Shown: positions 46,446 to 55,103 of the stretch, one piece after another
Layout: each line of letters starts with the position of its first letter
Position numbering within the stretch: the first letter of the stretch is position 1
Assembly: GCF_012275445.1 (NCBI RefSeq)
Contig: NZ_JAAZQK010000005.1
Span: 372,001 to 436,000, forward strand
DNA: 64,000 bases
DNA from: Rhizobacter sp. SG703
GTDB taxonomy: Bacteria > Pseudomonadota > Gammaproteobacteria > Burkholderiales > Burkholderiaceae_C
Direction of reading: 5' to 3'
Notes under the pieces: model-generated
Database searches by the model: none
Told to the model about the DNA's origin: nothing
The model's input: only the letters and a program-made list of their open reading frames with translations
Made by a program: the position numbers and the translations under genes

Positions 46446-49400
46446 AGGGCCTCCGTCGACAGGTCGCGCAGCGCCTGCGTCAGCCGGTCGAGCAGCGCGT
46501 CGAGCTCGAATCGCTCCGCCAGCAGCCGCATCGCGCGCAGCTCGGCCTGGGCGGTCGGGTGCAGCGCCGTCGCGGCGTCGAGCGCGGCCTGAACGCCTTG
46601 CAGGTGACCGAGCCGCACCAGCCGGATCAGGTCGCCGACCAGTTCGGCCGGCAGCGCCGTCGCGCCGGACTGCCCGGGCGCGCCGGCGGCCTCGGCCGCG
46701 GCCCAGTTCGGCAGCGCCAGCTCGGCCAGCCACTCGATCTGCAGGTGCCGCTGCAGCATGTCGAGCAGCTCCGATTCGATCACCGGCTTGTCGACGAAGC
46801 CCTGGCAGCCGGCGGCGGCCAGCTTGTCGGCCTGGTTCTCGAACGCGTTCGCCGACACCATCAGGATCGGCACGTGCAGCAACCCGGCCGCGCGGATCTG
46901 GCGTGCCGTCTGCCAGCCATCCATGTCGTCCATCGAGACGTCGAGCAGCACCGCATCGGGGCAGTCGTCCAGCACGCTCTCCAGGCATTCGCGGCCGCTC
47001 GCCGCTTCGCGGATGCGAAAGCCCAGCGGCATCAGCAGGCCGGCCAGCATCTGGCGCTGCGTCGGCTGGTCGTCCACCACCAGCAGGCTGCGCCGCGGCC
47101 CGAGGTAGCCGGTGACCGGCCGGTGCGTGCGCCGCGGCAGCATCGGCGCGCTGATCTCGCGCAGGTACAGCCGGGCGGTGAAGGTGCTGCCCTGGCCAGG
47201 CGCGCTCTTCAACGACAGCTCGCCGCCCATCAACTGCGTCAGCAGGTGCGTGATCGTCAGCCCGAGGCCGGTGCCCGGGTCGCCGGTGCGCCGGCCGGCG
47301 CTGCCGCGCTCGAACGGCAGGAAGATGCGCTCCTGGTCCTGCGTCGCGATGCCGATGCCGGTGTCGATCACCTCGAAGCGCGCCAGCTCCAGCCGGTAGT
47401 CGAGCCGCAGCGTCACGCTGCCGCGGTCGGTGAAGCGCACCGCGTTGCTCAGCAGGTTGATCAGGATCTGGCGCAGCCGCTTCGCGTCGGCGTTCACATG
47501 GTCGGGCACGCGTCCGCTGGTCTGCAGCGTGAAGACCAGCCCTTTCGCCTCCGCCTGCGGCGCCACCATGCGCACCAGGTCGTCGAGGAACTCGTGCATC
47601 GGCAGCGGCGCCATGTCCAGCCGCAGCCGGCCGGCCTCGATGCGCGCCAGGTCGAGCAGCCCGTCGACCAGCCCGTGCAGGTGCTCGCCGCTGCGGTGGA
47701 TGGTGTCGACCGACGCCCGCCGCACGCCTTGCACCTGCTCGTCCTTCAGCAGGATCTGCGCGTAGCCGAGGATGCTGTTCAGCGGCGTGCGCAGCTCGTG
47801 GGTCATGCCGGCCACGTAGCGCGTCTTCGCCTGGTTGGCCGCCTCGGCCAGGTCCTTCGCGGCCTGCAGCGCGGCATCGGTGCGGCGGTGCGCATCGATC
47901 TCCTTCGTCAGCAGCTGGTTCTGCCGGTTCGATTCGTCCTGCGCCATGTGCCGGCTCTCGCTGCCCAGCACCACCCACCAGGCGCCGACGGCCGCGGCCA
48001 GCGACAGCAGCGCGAACACCTTCAGCAGCGGCGCCTTCAGCGCGTCCTGGGCGGTGGCGTGAAGCACGCCCTCCTGGTCATAGACGATGCCGAGGATCAC
48101 CGCCAGCAGCCCGATCAGCGATGCCGCCACCACCAGGTAGTGGGCGACCCGGAAGTTCACCCGCGATGCGAGCCGCTGCGGCAGCGCCGCGGCCAGCACC
48201 GCGCTCACCTGCTCGGCCGCGCGCGAATCGGTCTTGCAGCGGTCGTGGCAGCGCGACTCCAGCGTGCAGCACAGCGAGCAGATCGGGGCGCCGTAGGCCG
48301 GGCAGTGCGCCATGTCCTCGGATTCGAACGCGTTGTCGCAGACCGTGCAGCTGATGCTCTGGCCGGGCGCCCAGCGCGCGACGTCGCGCCGCGCCAGGTA
48401 CCAGCGCCCGCGCGTCGCCCACGCGAGCAGCGGCGACACCAGCATCGCGGTGGCCAGCGCGATGAACGGCGCGAAAGCCTGCGCGGCAGCGCCCAGCGCG
48501 CCGGCGTAGGCGACGATCGCGAGCACCGCTGCCGACAGCATCGCGCCCAGCCCGACCGGGTTGATGTCGTACAGGTGGGCACGCTTGAACTCGATGTGGC
48601 GCGGGCTCCAGCCGAGCGGCTTGTTGATGACGAGGTCGGCCACCAGCGCGCCGACCCAGGCGATCGCGACGTTGCTGTACAGCCCGAGCACCCGCTCCAG
48701 CGCCTCGAACACGCCGAGCGTCATCAGCAGCACCGCGATCAGCACGTTGAACACCAGCCACACCACGCGGCCCGGGTGGCTGTGCGTCAGCCGCGCGAAG
48801 AAGTTGGACCACGCGAGCGAGCCCGCGTAGGCATTGGTCAGGTTGATCTTCAGCTGCGACACCAGCACGAACAGCGTGGTCGCGCCGAGGACCCAGGCCG
48901 GGTTGTCGAACACGTAGCCGAAGCCGGCGAGGTACATCTGCGTGGGCTCGACCGCCTTCTCGGTCGGGATCTGGTGCTGCAGCGCGAGGAAGGCCAGGAA
49001 GGCGCCGCCCAGCATCTTCACCATGCCGGGCACGATCCAGCCGGGGCCGGCCACCAGCACCGCGGCCCACCAGCGGCGCCGGTTCGCCGGCGTCTTCTCG
49101 GGCAGGAAGCGCAGGTAGTCGACCTGCTCGCCTATCTGCACCACCAGCGAGAACGCGACCGTCGCCGCGGTGCCGAACATCAGCCAGCTGAAGCCGTTGC
49201 TGCCCGAGGCGCGGCCGACCAGCCCGGTGAAATCGACGAACACCTGCGGGTTCTTCGCGAGCACGAAGGCGTAGGGGCAGATCAGCAGGACGAGCCACAG
49301 CGGCTGCGTCCATAGCTGCAGCCGCGAGATCAGCGTGATGCCGTGCATCACCAGCGGCACGATGCCCAGCGACGACAGCAGGTAGCACAGCGACAGCGGC

Positions 49401-49858
49401 CAGTCGAAGTACATCTGCAGCGCGAGCGCGAGGATCGCCGCCTCGAGCGCCAGGAAGATGAAGGTGAAGCTCGCATAGACCAGCGAGGTCAGCGTCGAGC
49501 CGAGGTAGCCGAAGCCGGCGCCGCGCGTGAGCAGGTCCATGTCGACGCCGTACTTCGCGGCGTAGTAGCTGATCGGCAACCCGGTCAGGAAGGTGATCAG
49601 CCCGACCACGAGGATCGCCCACAGCGCGTTCGAGAAGCCGTAGCCGATCGCGATCGAGCCGCCAATGGCCTCGAGCGCGAGGAACGAGGTGGCACCGAAC
49701 GCGGTGTTCGCGACGCGGAACTCGCTCCATTTGCGGAAGCTGCGCGGCGTGTAGCGCAGCGCGTAGTCCTCGAGCGTCTCGTTGCCGACCCAGGTGTTGT
49801 AGTCCCGGCGGATGCGAAAGATCTTTTGCGTGGCCACGGACACCGGCTTCTCCGACAA
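46442..49858 (-). CDS. NCS1-type transporter fused to a hybrid histidine kinase
   Basis: A 1138-residue membrane sensor. Residues about 25-490 match a whole NCS1 nucleobase/cation symporter (N-terminal WVGNETLEDYALRYTP, about 12 helices, NLTNAYAGSLAWSN in the substrate region). A Cys-rich segment follows with eight Cys (504, 507, 519, 527, 530, 531, 537, 541) including CTVC and CSLCC, a probable metal or redox site. Two more helices (about 570-630) lead to HisKA with His687 in MTHELRTPLN, the ATPase (NLLSNAVRF, DTGIGI, GTGLGL), a receiver with Asp973 in LLDVSMDDMDGW, and a helical tail. Divergent from urtA, it probably senses the imported nitrogen compound. Confidence 0.92.
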   Translation of the reverse strand: MSEKPVSVATQKIFRIRRDYNTWVGNETLEDYALRYTPRSFRKWSEFRVANTAFGATSFLALEAIGGSIAIGYGFSNALWAILVVGLITFLTGLPISYYAAKYGVDMDLLTRGAGFGYLGSTLTSLVYASFTFIFLALEAAILALALQMYFDWPLSLCYLLSSLGIVPLVMHGITLISRLQLWTQPLWLVLLICPYAFVLAKNPQVFVDFTGLVGRASGSNGFSWLMFGTAATVAFSLVVQIGEQVDYLRFLPEKTPANRRRWWAAVLVAGPGWIVPGMVKMLGGAFLAFLALQHQIPTEKAVEPTQMYLAGFGYVFDNPAWVLGATTLFVLVSQLKINLTNAYAGSLAWSNFFARLTHSHPGRVVWLVFNVLIAVLLMTLGVFEALERVLGLYSNVAIAWVGALVADLVINKPLGWSPRHIEFKRAHLYDINPVGLGAMLSAAVLAIVAYAGALGAAAQAFAPFIALATAMLVSPLLAWATRGRWYLARRDVARWAPGQSISCTVCDNAFESEDMAHCPAYGAPICSLCCTLESRCHDRCKTDSRAAEQVSAVLAAALPQRLASRVNFRVAHYLVVAASLIGLLAVILGIVYDQEGVLHATAQDALKAPLLKVFALLSLAAAVGAWWVVLGSESRHMAQDESNRQNQLLTKEIDAHRRTDAALQAAKDLAEAANQAKTRYVAGMTHELRTPLNSILGYAQILLKDEQVQGVRRASVDTIHRSGEHLHGLVDGLLDLARIEAGRLRLDMAPLPMHEFLDDLVRMVAPQAEAKGLVFTLQTSGRVPDHVNADAKRLRQILINLLSNAVRFTDRGSVTLRLDYRLELARFEVIDTGIGIATQDQERIFLPFERGSAGRRTGDPGTGLGLTITHLLTQLMGGELSLKSAPGQGSTFTARLYLREISAPMLPRRTHRPVTGYLGPRRSLLVVDDQPTQRQMLAGLLMPLGFRIREAASGRECLESVLDDCPDAVLLDVSMDDMDGWQTARQIRAAGLLHVPILMVSANAFENQADKLAAAGCQGFVDKPVIESELLDMLQRHLQIEWLAELALPNWAAAEAAGAPGQSGATALPAELVGDLIRLVRLGHLQGVQAALDAATALHPTAQAELRAMRLLAERFELDALLDRLTQALRDLSTEAL

Positions 49859-50081
49859 CGACGGCAGTGTCGGCTCCTGCTTGCAAGAAGCGCTCCTGCC
49901 GCTTGCCCTGCGCTTGCGGCGCGAGTGTCGCCCGCTGCGGCGCGACCGGCCCTACGTTGATTGACGTATTCGGATTGCGCACGCCATCCGGGACAGTCGG
50001 CACCAGCGTGAACGACGCGGCACCGCCCAGGCTTGGTGCCGGCGCGTTCCGACGATGCCCTCAACCTGCCCGGAGAACCCC

Positions 50082-51350
50082 ATGTCCGACCATCGCAACG
50101 ACGACGTCCAGCCCGATTCGATGATGCAGCGCCGCCGCCTGCTGCAAGCCGCCGCGGCGCTGCCGCTGGCGGGCCTGTCCGGGCTGGCGTCGGCGCAGGC
50201 CTTCCCGACCGCCAAGGTGAACACGACGAAGCTGGCGGTCACCGACACCGAGGTGACGGTCGGCCAGTTGCATTCGGGCACCGGCACGATGGCGATTTCG
50301 GAGACCGGCTCGATCCAGGCCGAACAGCTCGCGATCGACCAGATCAACGCGATGGGTGGCGTGCTGGGCCGCAAGATCAAGGTGATCAAGGAAGACGGCG
50401 CCTCCGACTGGCCGACCTTCGCCGAGAAGTCGAAGAAGCTGCTGGTCAACGACCGCGTGGCCTGCGTGTTCGGCTGCTGGACCTCGGCGTCGCGCAAGGC
50501 GGTGCTGCCGATCTTCGAGAAGGAGAACGGCATGCTCTATTACCCGACCTTCTACGAAGGCCTGGAGCAGAGCAAGAACGTGATCTACACCGGCCAGGAG
50601 GCGACACAGCAGATCCTGTGGGGTCTCGACTGGGCGGCCAAGGAAAAGAAGGCCAAGACCTATTTCCTGGTCGGCTCCGACTACATCTGGCCGCGCACCT
50701 CGATGAAGATCGGTCGCAAGCACATCGAGGGGCACCTGGCCGGCAGCAAGGTGGTCGGCGAGGAGTACTACCCGCTGGGCCATACCAACTTCAACTCGCT
50801 GATCAACAAGATCAAGGTCGCCAAGCCCGACTGCATCTTCGTCGCGGTGGTGGGCGGCTCGAACGTCGCGTTCTACAAGCAGCTGAAGGCGGCCGGCGTC
50901 ACCGCCGACAAGCAGTTCCTGCTGACGATCTCGGTGACCGAAGACGAGGTGCTGGGCATCGGCGGCGAGAACATGGCCGGCTTCTACGCATCGATGAAGT
51001 ACTTCCAGTCGCTGGACAACGCGAACAACAAGGCCTTCGTGTCGGCGTTCCGGGCGAAGTACGGCCCGAGTTCGGTGATCGGCGACGTGACGCAGGCCGG
51101 CTACCTCGGGCCGTGGTTGTGGAAGGCGGCGGTCGAGAAGGCCGGCAGCTTCGACGTCGACAAGATCGCCGCGGCGTCGGCGGGCATCGAGCTGAAGACC
51201 GCGCCCGAGGGCTACGTGAAGGTGCACGAGAACCACCACCTGTGGAGCAAGACGCGCATCGGCATGGCGCAGGCGGACGGGCAGTTCAAGGTGGTGGCGG
51301 AGTCGCCCGGTTTGATCGAGCCGAATCCGTTCCCGAAGGGATATCAGTAA
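50082..51350 (+). CDS. urtA: Urea/short-chain amide ABC transporter substrate-binding protein
   Basis: A 422-residue periplasmic type I binding protein of the UrtA/FmdD family (Leu/Ile/Val-binding fold). A twin-arginine-like leader (RRRLLQAAAALPLAGLSG, ending SAQA) follows about 14 residues of hydrophilic start. The mature protein shows the family pattern VGQLHSGTGTMAISE, VFGCWTSASRKAVLP and YYPTFYEG. First gene of the urtABCDE-fmdAB run and divergent from the sensor kinase across 223 bases. Because fmdA formamidase is in the same run, amides such as formamide or acetamide, or urea, are the likely ligands. Confidence 0.93.
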   Translation: MSDHRNDDVQPDSMMQRRRLLQAAAALPLAGLSGLASAQAFPTAKVNTTKLAVTDTEVTVGQLHSGTGTMAISETGSIQAEQLAIDQINAMGGVLGRKIKVIKEDGASDWPTFAEKSKKLLVNDRVACVFGCWTSASRKAVLPIFEKENGMLYYPTFYEGLEQSKNVIYTGQEATQQILWGLDWAAKEKKAKTYFLVGSDYIWPRTSMKIGRKHIEGHLAGSKVVGEEYYPLGHTNFNSLINKIKVAKPDCIFVAVVGGSNVAFYKQLKAAGVTADKQFLLTISVTEDEVLGIGGENMAGFYASMKYFQSLDNANNKAFVSAFRAKYGPSSVIGDVTQAGYLGPWLWKAAVEKAGSFDVDKIAAASAGIELKTAPEGYVKVHENHHLWSKTRIGMAQADGQFKVVAESPGLIEPNPFPKGYQ

Positions 51351-51356
51351 GTTGGA

Positions 51357-51443
51357 CGAAGGGCTTCGACAGGCTCAGCCCGAACGGTGTGCATTCCGTT
51401 CGCCCTGAGCTTGTCGAAGGGTTCCCCTGAGCCTGCCGAAGGG
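51357..51443. repeat. REP/BIME-like repeat in the urtA-urtB intergenic region
   Basis: GAAGGGCTTCGACAGGCTCA (51358) is answered by inverted CCGTTCGCCCTGAGC then TTGTCGAAGGG (51396-51421) with an 8-base loop, and a third arm CCTGAGCCTGCCGAAGGG ends at 51443. This palindrome type is widespread in beta- and gammaproteobacterial intergenic DNA and may protect or attenuate the mRNA between urtA and urtB. Confidence 0.75.
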
Positions 51444-51474
51444 CCCCATCCACGGGCCTCACCAAGGACACACG

Positions 51475-52389
51475 ATGACCTTCTCCGAGATGCTGAACAT
51501 CGGCTTGATGCAGGGCTTCGCCGGCCTGAGCCTGTTCTCGGTGCTGTTGCTGATGGGCCTGGGCCTGGCCATCATCTTCGGGCAGATGGGCGTCATCAAC
51601 ATGGCGCATGGCGAGTTCATGACGATCGGTGCCTACACGATCTACTTCGTGTCGCACCTCGCCGAAAGCTACGCACCGAAGCTGGTGGCGGCGTACTTCC
51701 CGGTCGCGATCGTCGCGGCCTTCGGCTTCGCGTTCGCCGCCGGCTGGGCGGTCGAGTGGTTGTTCATCCGCCACCTGTACCGCCGCCCGCTCGACACGCT
51801 GCTCGCCACCTGGGGCCTGTCGCTCGGCATGCAGCAGATCTTCCGCTCGGCCTTCGGCGCGAAGGAAGTCAGTCCCACCTTGCCCGACTGGTTGATGGGC
51901 TCGTGGGCGCCGTCCGCCGGGCTCGACATCCCGATCAACGGCCTGTTCGTGATGGCGCTGACGCTGGTCGTCACCGGCGGCGTGCTGCTCGCGCTGTACC
52001 GCTCGCGCTGGGGGCTGCGGGTGCGTGCCACCGTCGCCAACCGCGTGATGGCGAACGCCACCGGCATCAACACCCGGCAGACCGACCGGCTGACCTTCGC
52101 GATCGGCTGCGGCATCGCCGGCGTGGCCGGCGCCGCCTTCACCACGATCGGCTCCACCGGCCCGACCAGCGGCTCGCTCTACATCGTCGACGCCTTCCTG
52201 GTGGTCACCTTCGGCGGCGCCGCCAGCCTGCTCGGCACCGTGGTGTCGGCCTTCGGCATCGCGCAGACCCAGTCGATCGCCGAGTTCTTCATCACCGGTT
52301 CGATGGCCAAGGTGCTGACGCTGTCGCTGATCGTGCTGATCCTGATGATTCGACCGCAGGGCCTGTTCGCGGCCAAGGTGCGGCGTTGA
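51475..52389 (+). CDS. urtB: Urea/amide ABC transporter permease 1
   Basis: A 304-residue inner-membrane permease of the LivH/UrtB family with about eight helices. The signature LGLAIIFGQMGVINMAHGEF (about 30-50) and the cytoplasmic GLRVRATVANRVMANATGIN loop are typical for contact with the ATPases. Works with urtC, urtD and urtE in importing the substrate delivered by urtA. Separated from urtA by the repeat at 51357, and 28 bases before urtC. Confidence 0.94.
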   Translation: MTFSEMLNIGLMQGFAGLSLFSVLLLMGLGLAIIFGQMGVINMAHGEFMTIGAYTIYFVSHLAESYAPKLVAAYFPVAIVAAFGFAFAAGWAVEWLFIRHLYRRPLDTLLATWGLSLGMQQIFRSAFGAKEVSPTLPDWLMGSWAPSAGLDIPINGLFVMALTLVVTGGVLLALYRSRWGLRVRATVANRVMANATGINTRQTDRLTFAIGCGIAGVAGAAFTTIGSTGPTSGSLYIVDAFLVVTFGGAASLLGTVVSAFGIAQTQSIAEFFITGSMAKVLTLSLIVLILMIRPQGLFAAKVRR

Positions 52390-52417
52390 AGGCCATCCTC
52401 ATCCACCAGGCATTCCG

Positions 52418-53623
52418 ATGACCCGCATCACGATGAACCGAATCAAGCCGTGGCTGGACCGCAGCGGCATGGGCAGCGTGCTGCTGCTCGCGCTGCTGCT
52501 GGCCGTGGTCTTCCCGCTGGCCTTCGACCTGTTCCGCCTCAACCTCGTCGGCAAGTACCTGAGCTATGCCTTCGTCGCGCTCGGCCTGGTGATGCTGTGG
52601 GGCTACGGCGGCGTGCTGAGCCTGGGGCAGGGCGTGTTCTTCGGCCTCGGCGGCTACGGCATGGCGATGTTCCTGAAGCTCGAAGCGAGCGACCCCGTCA
52701 CCACGAAGATCCAGTCGACGCCGGGCATCCCCGACTTCATGGACTGGAACCAGGTCACCGCGCTGCCTTTGTGGTGGGAGCCGTTCCGCCACTTCCCGTT
52801 CGCGTTGGTCGCGATCCTGGTGGTGCCGACGCTGCTCGCTTTCGTGATCGGCTTCGCGATGTTCAAGCGGCGCGTCGGCGGCGTGTACTTCGCGATCATC
52901 ACGCAGGCGGTCGCGCTGATCCTGACGGTGCTGATCATCGGCCAGCAGGGCTACACCGGCGGCGTCAACGGCATGACCGACCTCAAGACGCTGCTCGGCT
53001 GGGACACCCGCACCAACGGCGCGAAGTACATCCTGTACTTCCTGACGGTCGCGCTGCTGATCGGTGCCATCGTGCTGTGCAGCTCGATCCAGAAGAGCAA
53101 GCTCGGCACGCTGCTGCTCGCGATGCGCGACAAGGAAGACCGCGTGCGCTTCTCCGGCTACGACGTCGCGATGTTCCGGGTGTTCGCGTTCTGCCTGGCG
53201 GCGCTTCTCTCGTCGATCGGCGGCGCGCTGTTCACCTTGCAGGTCGGCTTCATGTCGCCGTCGCTGGTGGGCATCGTGCCGAGCATCGAGATGGTGATCT
53301 TCGCGGCGGTCGGCGGCCGCATGTCGCTGGTCGGCGCGGTGTATGGCGCGCTGCTCGTCAACTTCGGCAAGACCTATTTCTCCGAGAGCTTCCCCGACCT
53401 GTGGCTGTTCCTGATGGCCGCGATGTTCCTCGGCGTGGTGCTTGCGTTCCCCGACGGGCTGGCCGGGTTGTACGCGAACAAGCTGAAGCCGTGGTGGATG
53501 CGGCGCCGAAGCAGGCGCAGCGAAGCGACCGATCAGGCAACGGCCGCTTCCCCCGGCCGCCCGGGGGGGCCGGCCGGCACCCCCGCGGGGGGCAGGAGCG
53601 AAGCGACGTGGGGGCTGTCATGA
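52418..53623 (+). CDS. urtC: Urea/amide ABC transporter permease 2
   Basis: A 401-residue LivM/UrtC-type permease with about nine helices; motifs LVMLWGYGGVLSLGQGVFFG and the ATPase-contact loop LLAMRDKEDRVRFSGYDVAMFR are present. Family members end soon after LYANKLKPWW; here the frame runs on for about 38 residues of Arg/Ser/Gly/Pro-rich sequence (RSRRSEATDQATAASPGRPG onward) encoded by a GC-rich repeat at 53514-53616. The final TGA overlaps the urtD start (ATGA). The tail is probably non-native and cytoplasmic. Confidence 0.92.
   Translation: MTRITMNRIKPWLDRSGMGSVLLLALLLAVVFPLAFDLFRLNLVGKYLSYAFVALGLVMLWGYGGVLSLGQGVFFGLGGYGMAMFLKLEASDPVTTKIQSTPGIPDFMDWNQVTALPLWWEPFRHFPFALVAILVVPTLLAFVIGFAMFKRRVGGVYFAIITQAVALILTVLIIGQQGYTGGVNGMTDLKTLLGWDTRTNGAKYILYFLTVALLIGAIVLCSSIQKSKLGTLLLAMRDKEDRVRFSGYDVAMFRVFAFCLAALLSSIGGALFTLQVGFMSPSLVGIVPSIEMVIFAAVGGRMSLVGAVYGALLVNFGKTYFSESFPDLWLFLMAAMFLGVVLAFPDGLAGLYANKLKPWWMRRRSRRSEATDQATAASPGRPGGPAGTPAGGRSEATWGLS
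53514..53616 (+). repeat. GC-rich repeat element inside the 3' end of urtC
   Basis: Carries GGGGGCAGGAGCGAAGCGAC (53588-53607), whose exact 20-base reverse complement occurs in the repeat at 59872-59949; the opposite ends also match, with GATCAGGCAAC here and GTTGCTTGATC there. Internal CCCGGGGGGGCCGGCC tracts form strong hairpins. It codes for the odd urtC tail. Confidence 0.65.
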
Positions 53624-54363
53624 GCAACACCGACTTCGTGCTCGCGGTCGAAGACCTGACCGTCTCGTTCGACGGCTTCAAGGCGATCGACGCACTGACC
53701 TTGTACGTCGACAAGAACGAACTGCGCGTGATCATCGGCCCGAACGGTGCCGGCAAGACCACGCTGCTCGACCTGATCTGCGGCAAGACGCGCGCGAGCG
53801 CCGGCAGCATCAAGTTCAAGAACGCCGAGATGAGCCGGCTGCCGGAGTACCAGATCGTGCGCTCCGGCATCGGCCGCAAGTTCCAGACGCCGTCGATCTA
53901 CGAGAACCTCAGTGTGTTCCAGAACCTGGAGGTGTCGTTTCCGCGCGGGCGCGGCGTGTTCGGCGCACTGGCCTTCAAGCGTGACGACGAGGTGCGCGAC
54001 GCGGTGCAGTCGGTGGCCGCCGAGATCGGCCTGGCCGACCAGCTGCAGCTGGAGGCCGGCCTGCTGTCGCACGGCCAGAAGCAGTGGCTCGAGATCGGCA
54101 TGCTGCTGATGCAGGACCCGGAGCTGCTGATGCTCGACGAACCGATCGCCGGCATGAGCGTGCGCGAGCGCGAGCTGACGGCCGAGTTGCTGAAGCGCAT
54201 CTGCAAGGGCCGCTCGATGATCGTCATCGAGCACGACATGGAATTCGTCAAGCAGATCGCCCACAAGGTGACGGTGATGCACCAGGGAAAGATCCTCGCC
54301 GAAGGATCGATGGAGCAGGTGCAGGCCGACCCCCGCGTGATCGACGTCTACCTCGGTCATTGA
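53620..54363 (+). CDS. urtD: Urea/amide ABC transporter ATP-binding protein 1
   Basis: A 247-residue LivG/UrtD-type ATPase. Walker A GPNGAGKTT (about 39-47), a Q-loop near FQTPSIYENL, the diverged signature LSHGQKQWLEIG (Ser-His in place of the usual Ser-Gly, as in UrtD proteins), Walker B LLMLDEPIAGM and the switch His in VIEHDM. Energises the UrtBC permeases as a heterodimer with urtE. The ATG overlaps the urtC stop, so synthesis is coupled. Confidence 0.95.
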   Translation: MSNTDFVLAVEDLTVSFDGFKAIDALTLYVDKNELRVIIGPNGAGKTTLLDLICGKTRASAGSIKFKNAEMSRLPEYQIVRSGIGRKFQTPSIYENLSVFQNLEVSFPRGRGVFGALAFKRDDEVRDAVQSVAAEIGLADQLQLEAGLLSHGQKQWLEIGMLLMQDPELLMLDEPIAGMSVRERELTAELLKRICKGRSMIVIEHDMEFVKQIAHKVTVMHQGKILAEGSMEQVQADPRVIDVYLGH

Positions 54364-54373
54364 GGACACCGCA

Positions 54374-55063
54374 ATGCTCAACGTCAGGAACCTGCACGTC
54401 GCCTACGGCCAGAGCGAGGCCCTGCATGGCATCGACTTCCATGCGAACAAGAACGAGACGGTCGCGATCATGGGCCGCAACGGCATGGGCAAGACCACGC
54501 TGTTCAAGAGCCTGATGGGTGTGCTGCCGACCCGCTCGGGCAGCATCGAGGTCGACGGCCACGAGCTCACGAAGGACGAGAGCTTCCAGCGCGTTCGCAA
54601 GGGCCTGGCCTATGTGCCGCAGGGACGGATGATCTTCCCGGCGCTGACGGTCGAGGAGAACATCCAGACCGGCCTGGAGAACGCCGCGAGCCGGCGCATC
54701 CCCGACGAGATCTACGCGCTGTTTCCGGTGCTGTTCGACATGCGCTCGCGCAAGGGCGGCAACCTGTCGGGCGGCCAGCAGCAGCAGCTCGCGATCGCGC
54801 GCGCGCTCGTCACCGACCCGAAGGTGCTGCTGCTCGACGAGCCGACCGAAGGCATCCAGCCGTCGATCATCAAGGACATCGCACGTGCGCTGAACGAGAT
54901 CCGCAAGCGGCGCGAGATCACGATCGTCGTCTCCGAACAGGTGCTGAGCTTCGCGATGGACGTGGCCGACCGGTTGTTCGTCATCGAAGGCGGGCGGCTG
55001 GTGCACGAGAGCCCGCGCGCCAGCACCGACGTGCAGCGCATCAGGCAGTTCCTTTCCGTCTGA
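54374..55063 (+). CDS. urtE: Urea/amide ABC transporter ATP-binding protein 2
   Basis: A 229-residue LivF/UrtE-type ATPase with Walker A GRNGMGKTT (about 35-43), signature LSGGQQQQLAIAR, Walker B VLLLDEPTEGIQPSI and a switch region IVVSEQVL, where the usual His is replaced by Gln, a known feature of UrtE-like subunits. Begins 10 bases after urtD and is followed by formamidase after 40 bases. Confidence 0.95.
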   Translation: MLNVRNLHVAYGQSEALHGIDFHANKNETVAIMGRNGMGKTTLFKSLMGVLPTRSGSIEVDGHELTKDESFQRVRKGLAYVPQGRMIFPALTVEENIQTGLENAASRRIPDEIYALFPVLFDMRSRKGGNLSGGQQQQLAIARALVTDPKVLLLDEPTEGIQPSIIKDIARALNEIRKRREITIVVSEQVLSFAMDVADRLFVIEGGRLVHESPRASTDVQRIRQFLSV

Positions 55064-55103
55064 ATTTCCGTCCGCCCCCTCCCACATTCCCAGGAGCATC
55101 GCC

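Noticed and set aside
49870-49890. Sigma-54-like promoter (CGGCTCCTGCTTGCA) upstream of urtA
   Set aside because: The spacing between the GG and GC elements is one base short of the required distance, and the partner regulator is LuxR-type, not a sigma-54 activator.
51351-51474. CRISPR-like spacing in the urtA-urtB gap
   Set aside because: The repeats are inverted, only three arms are present and there are no spacers of equal length; it is a REP/BIME-type palindrome.
51286-51774. Minus-strand ORF across the urtA-urtB junction
   Set aside because: It reads antisense through two genes and the repeat, with low-complexity composition and no homology signal.
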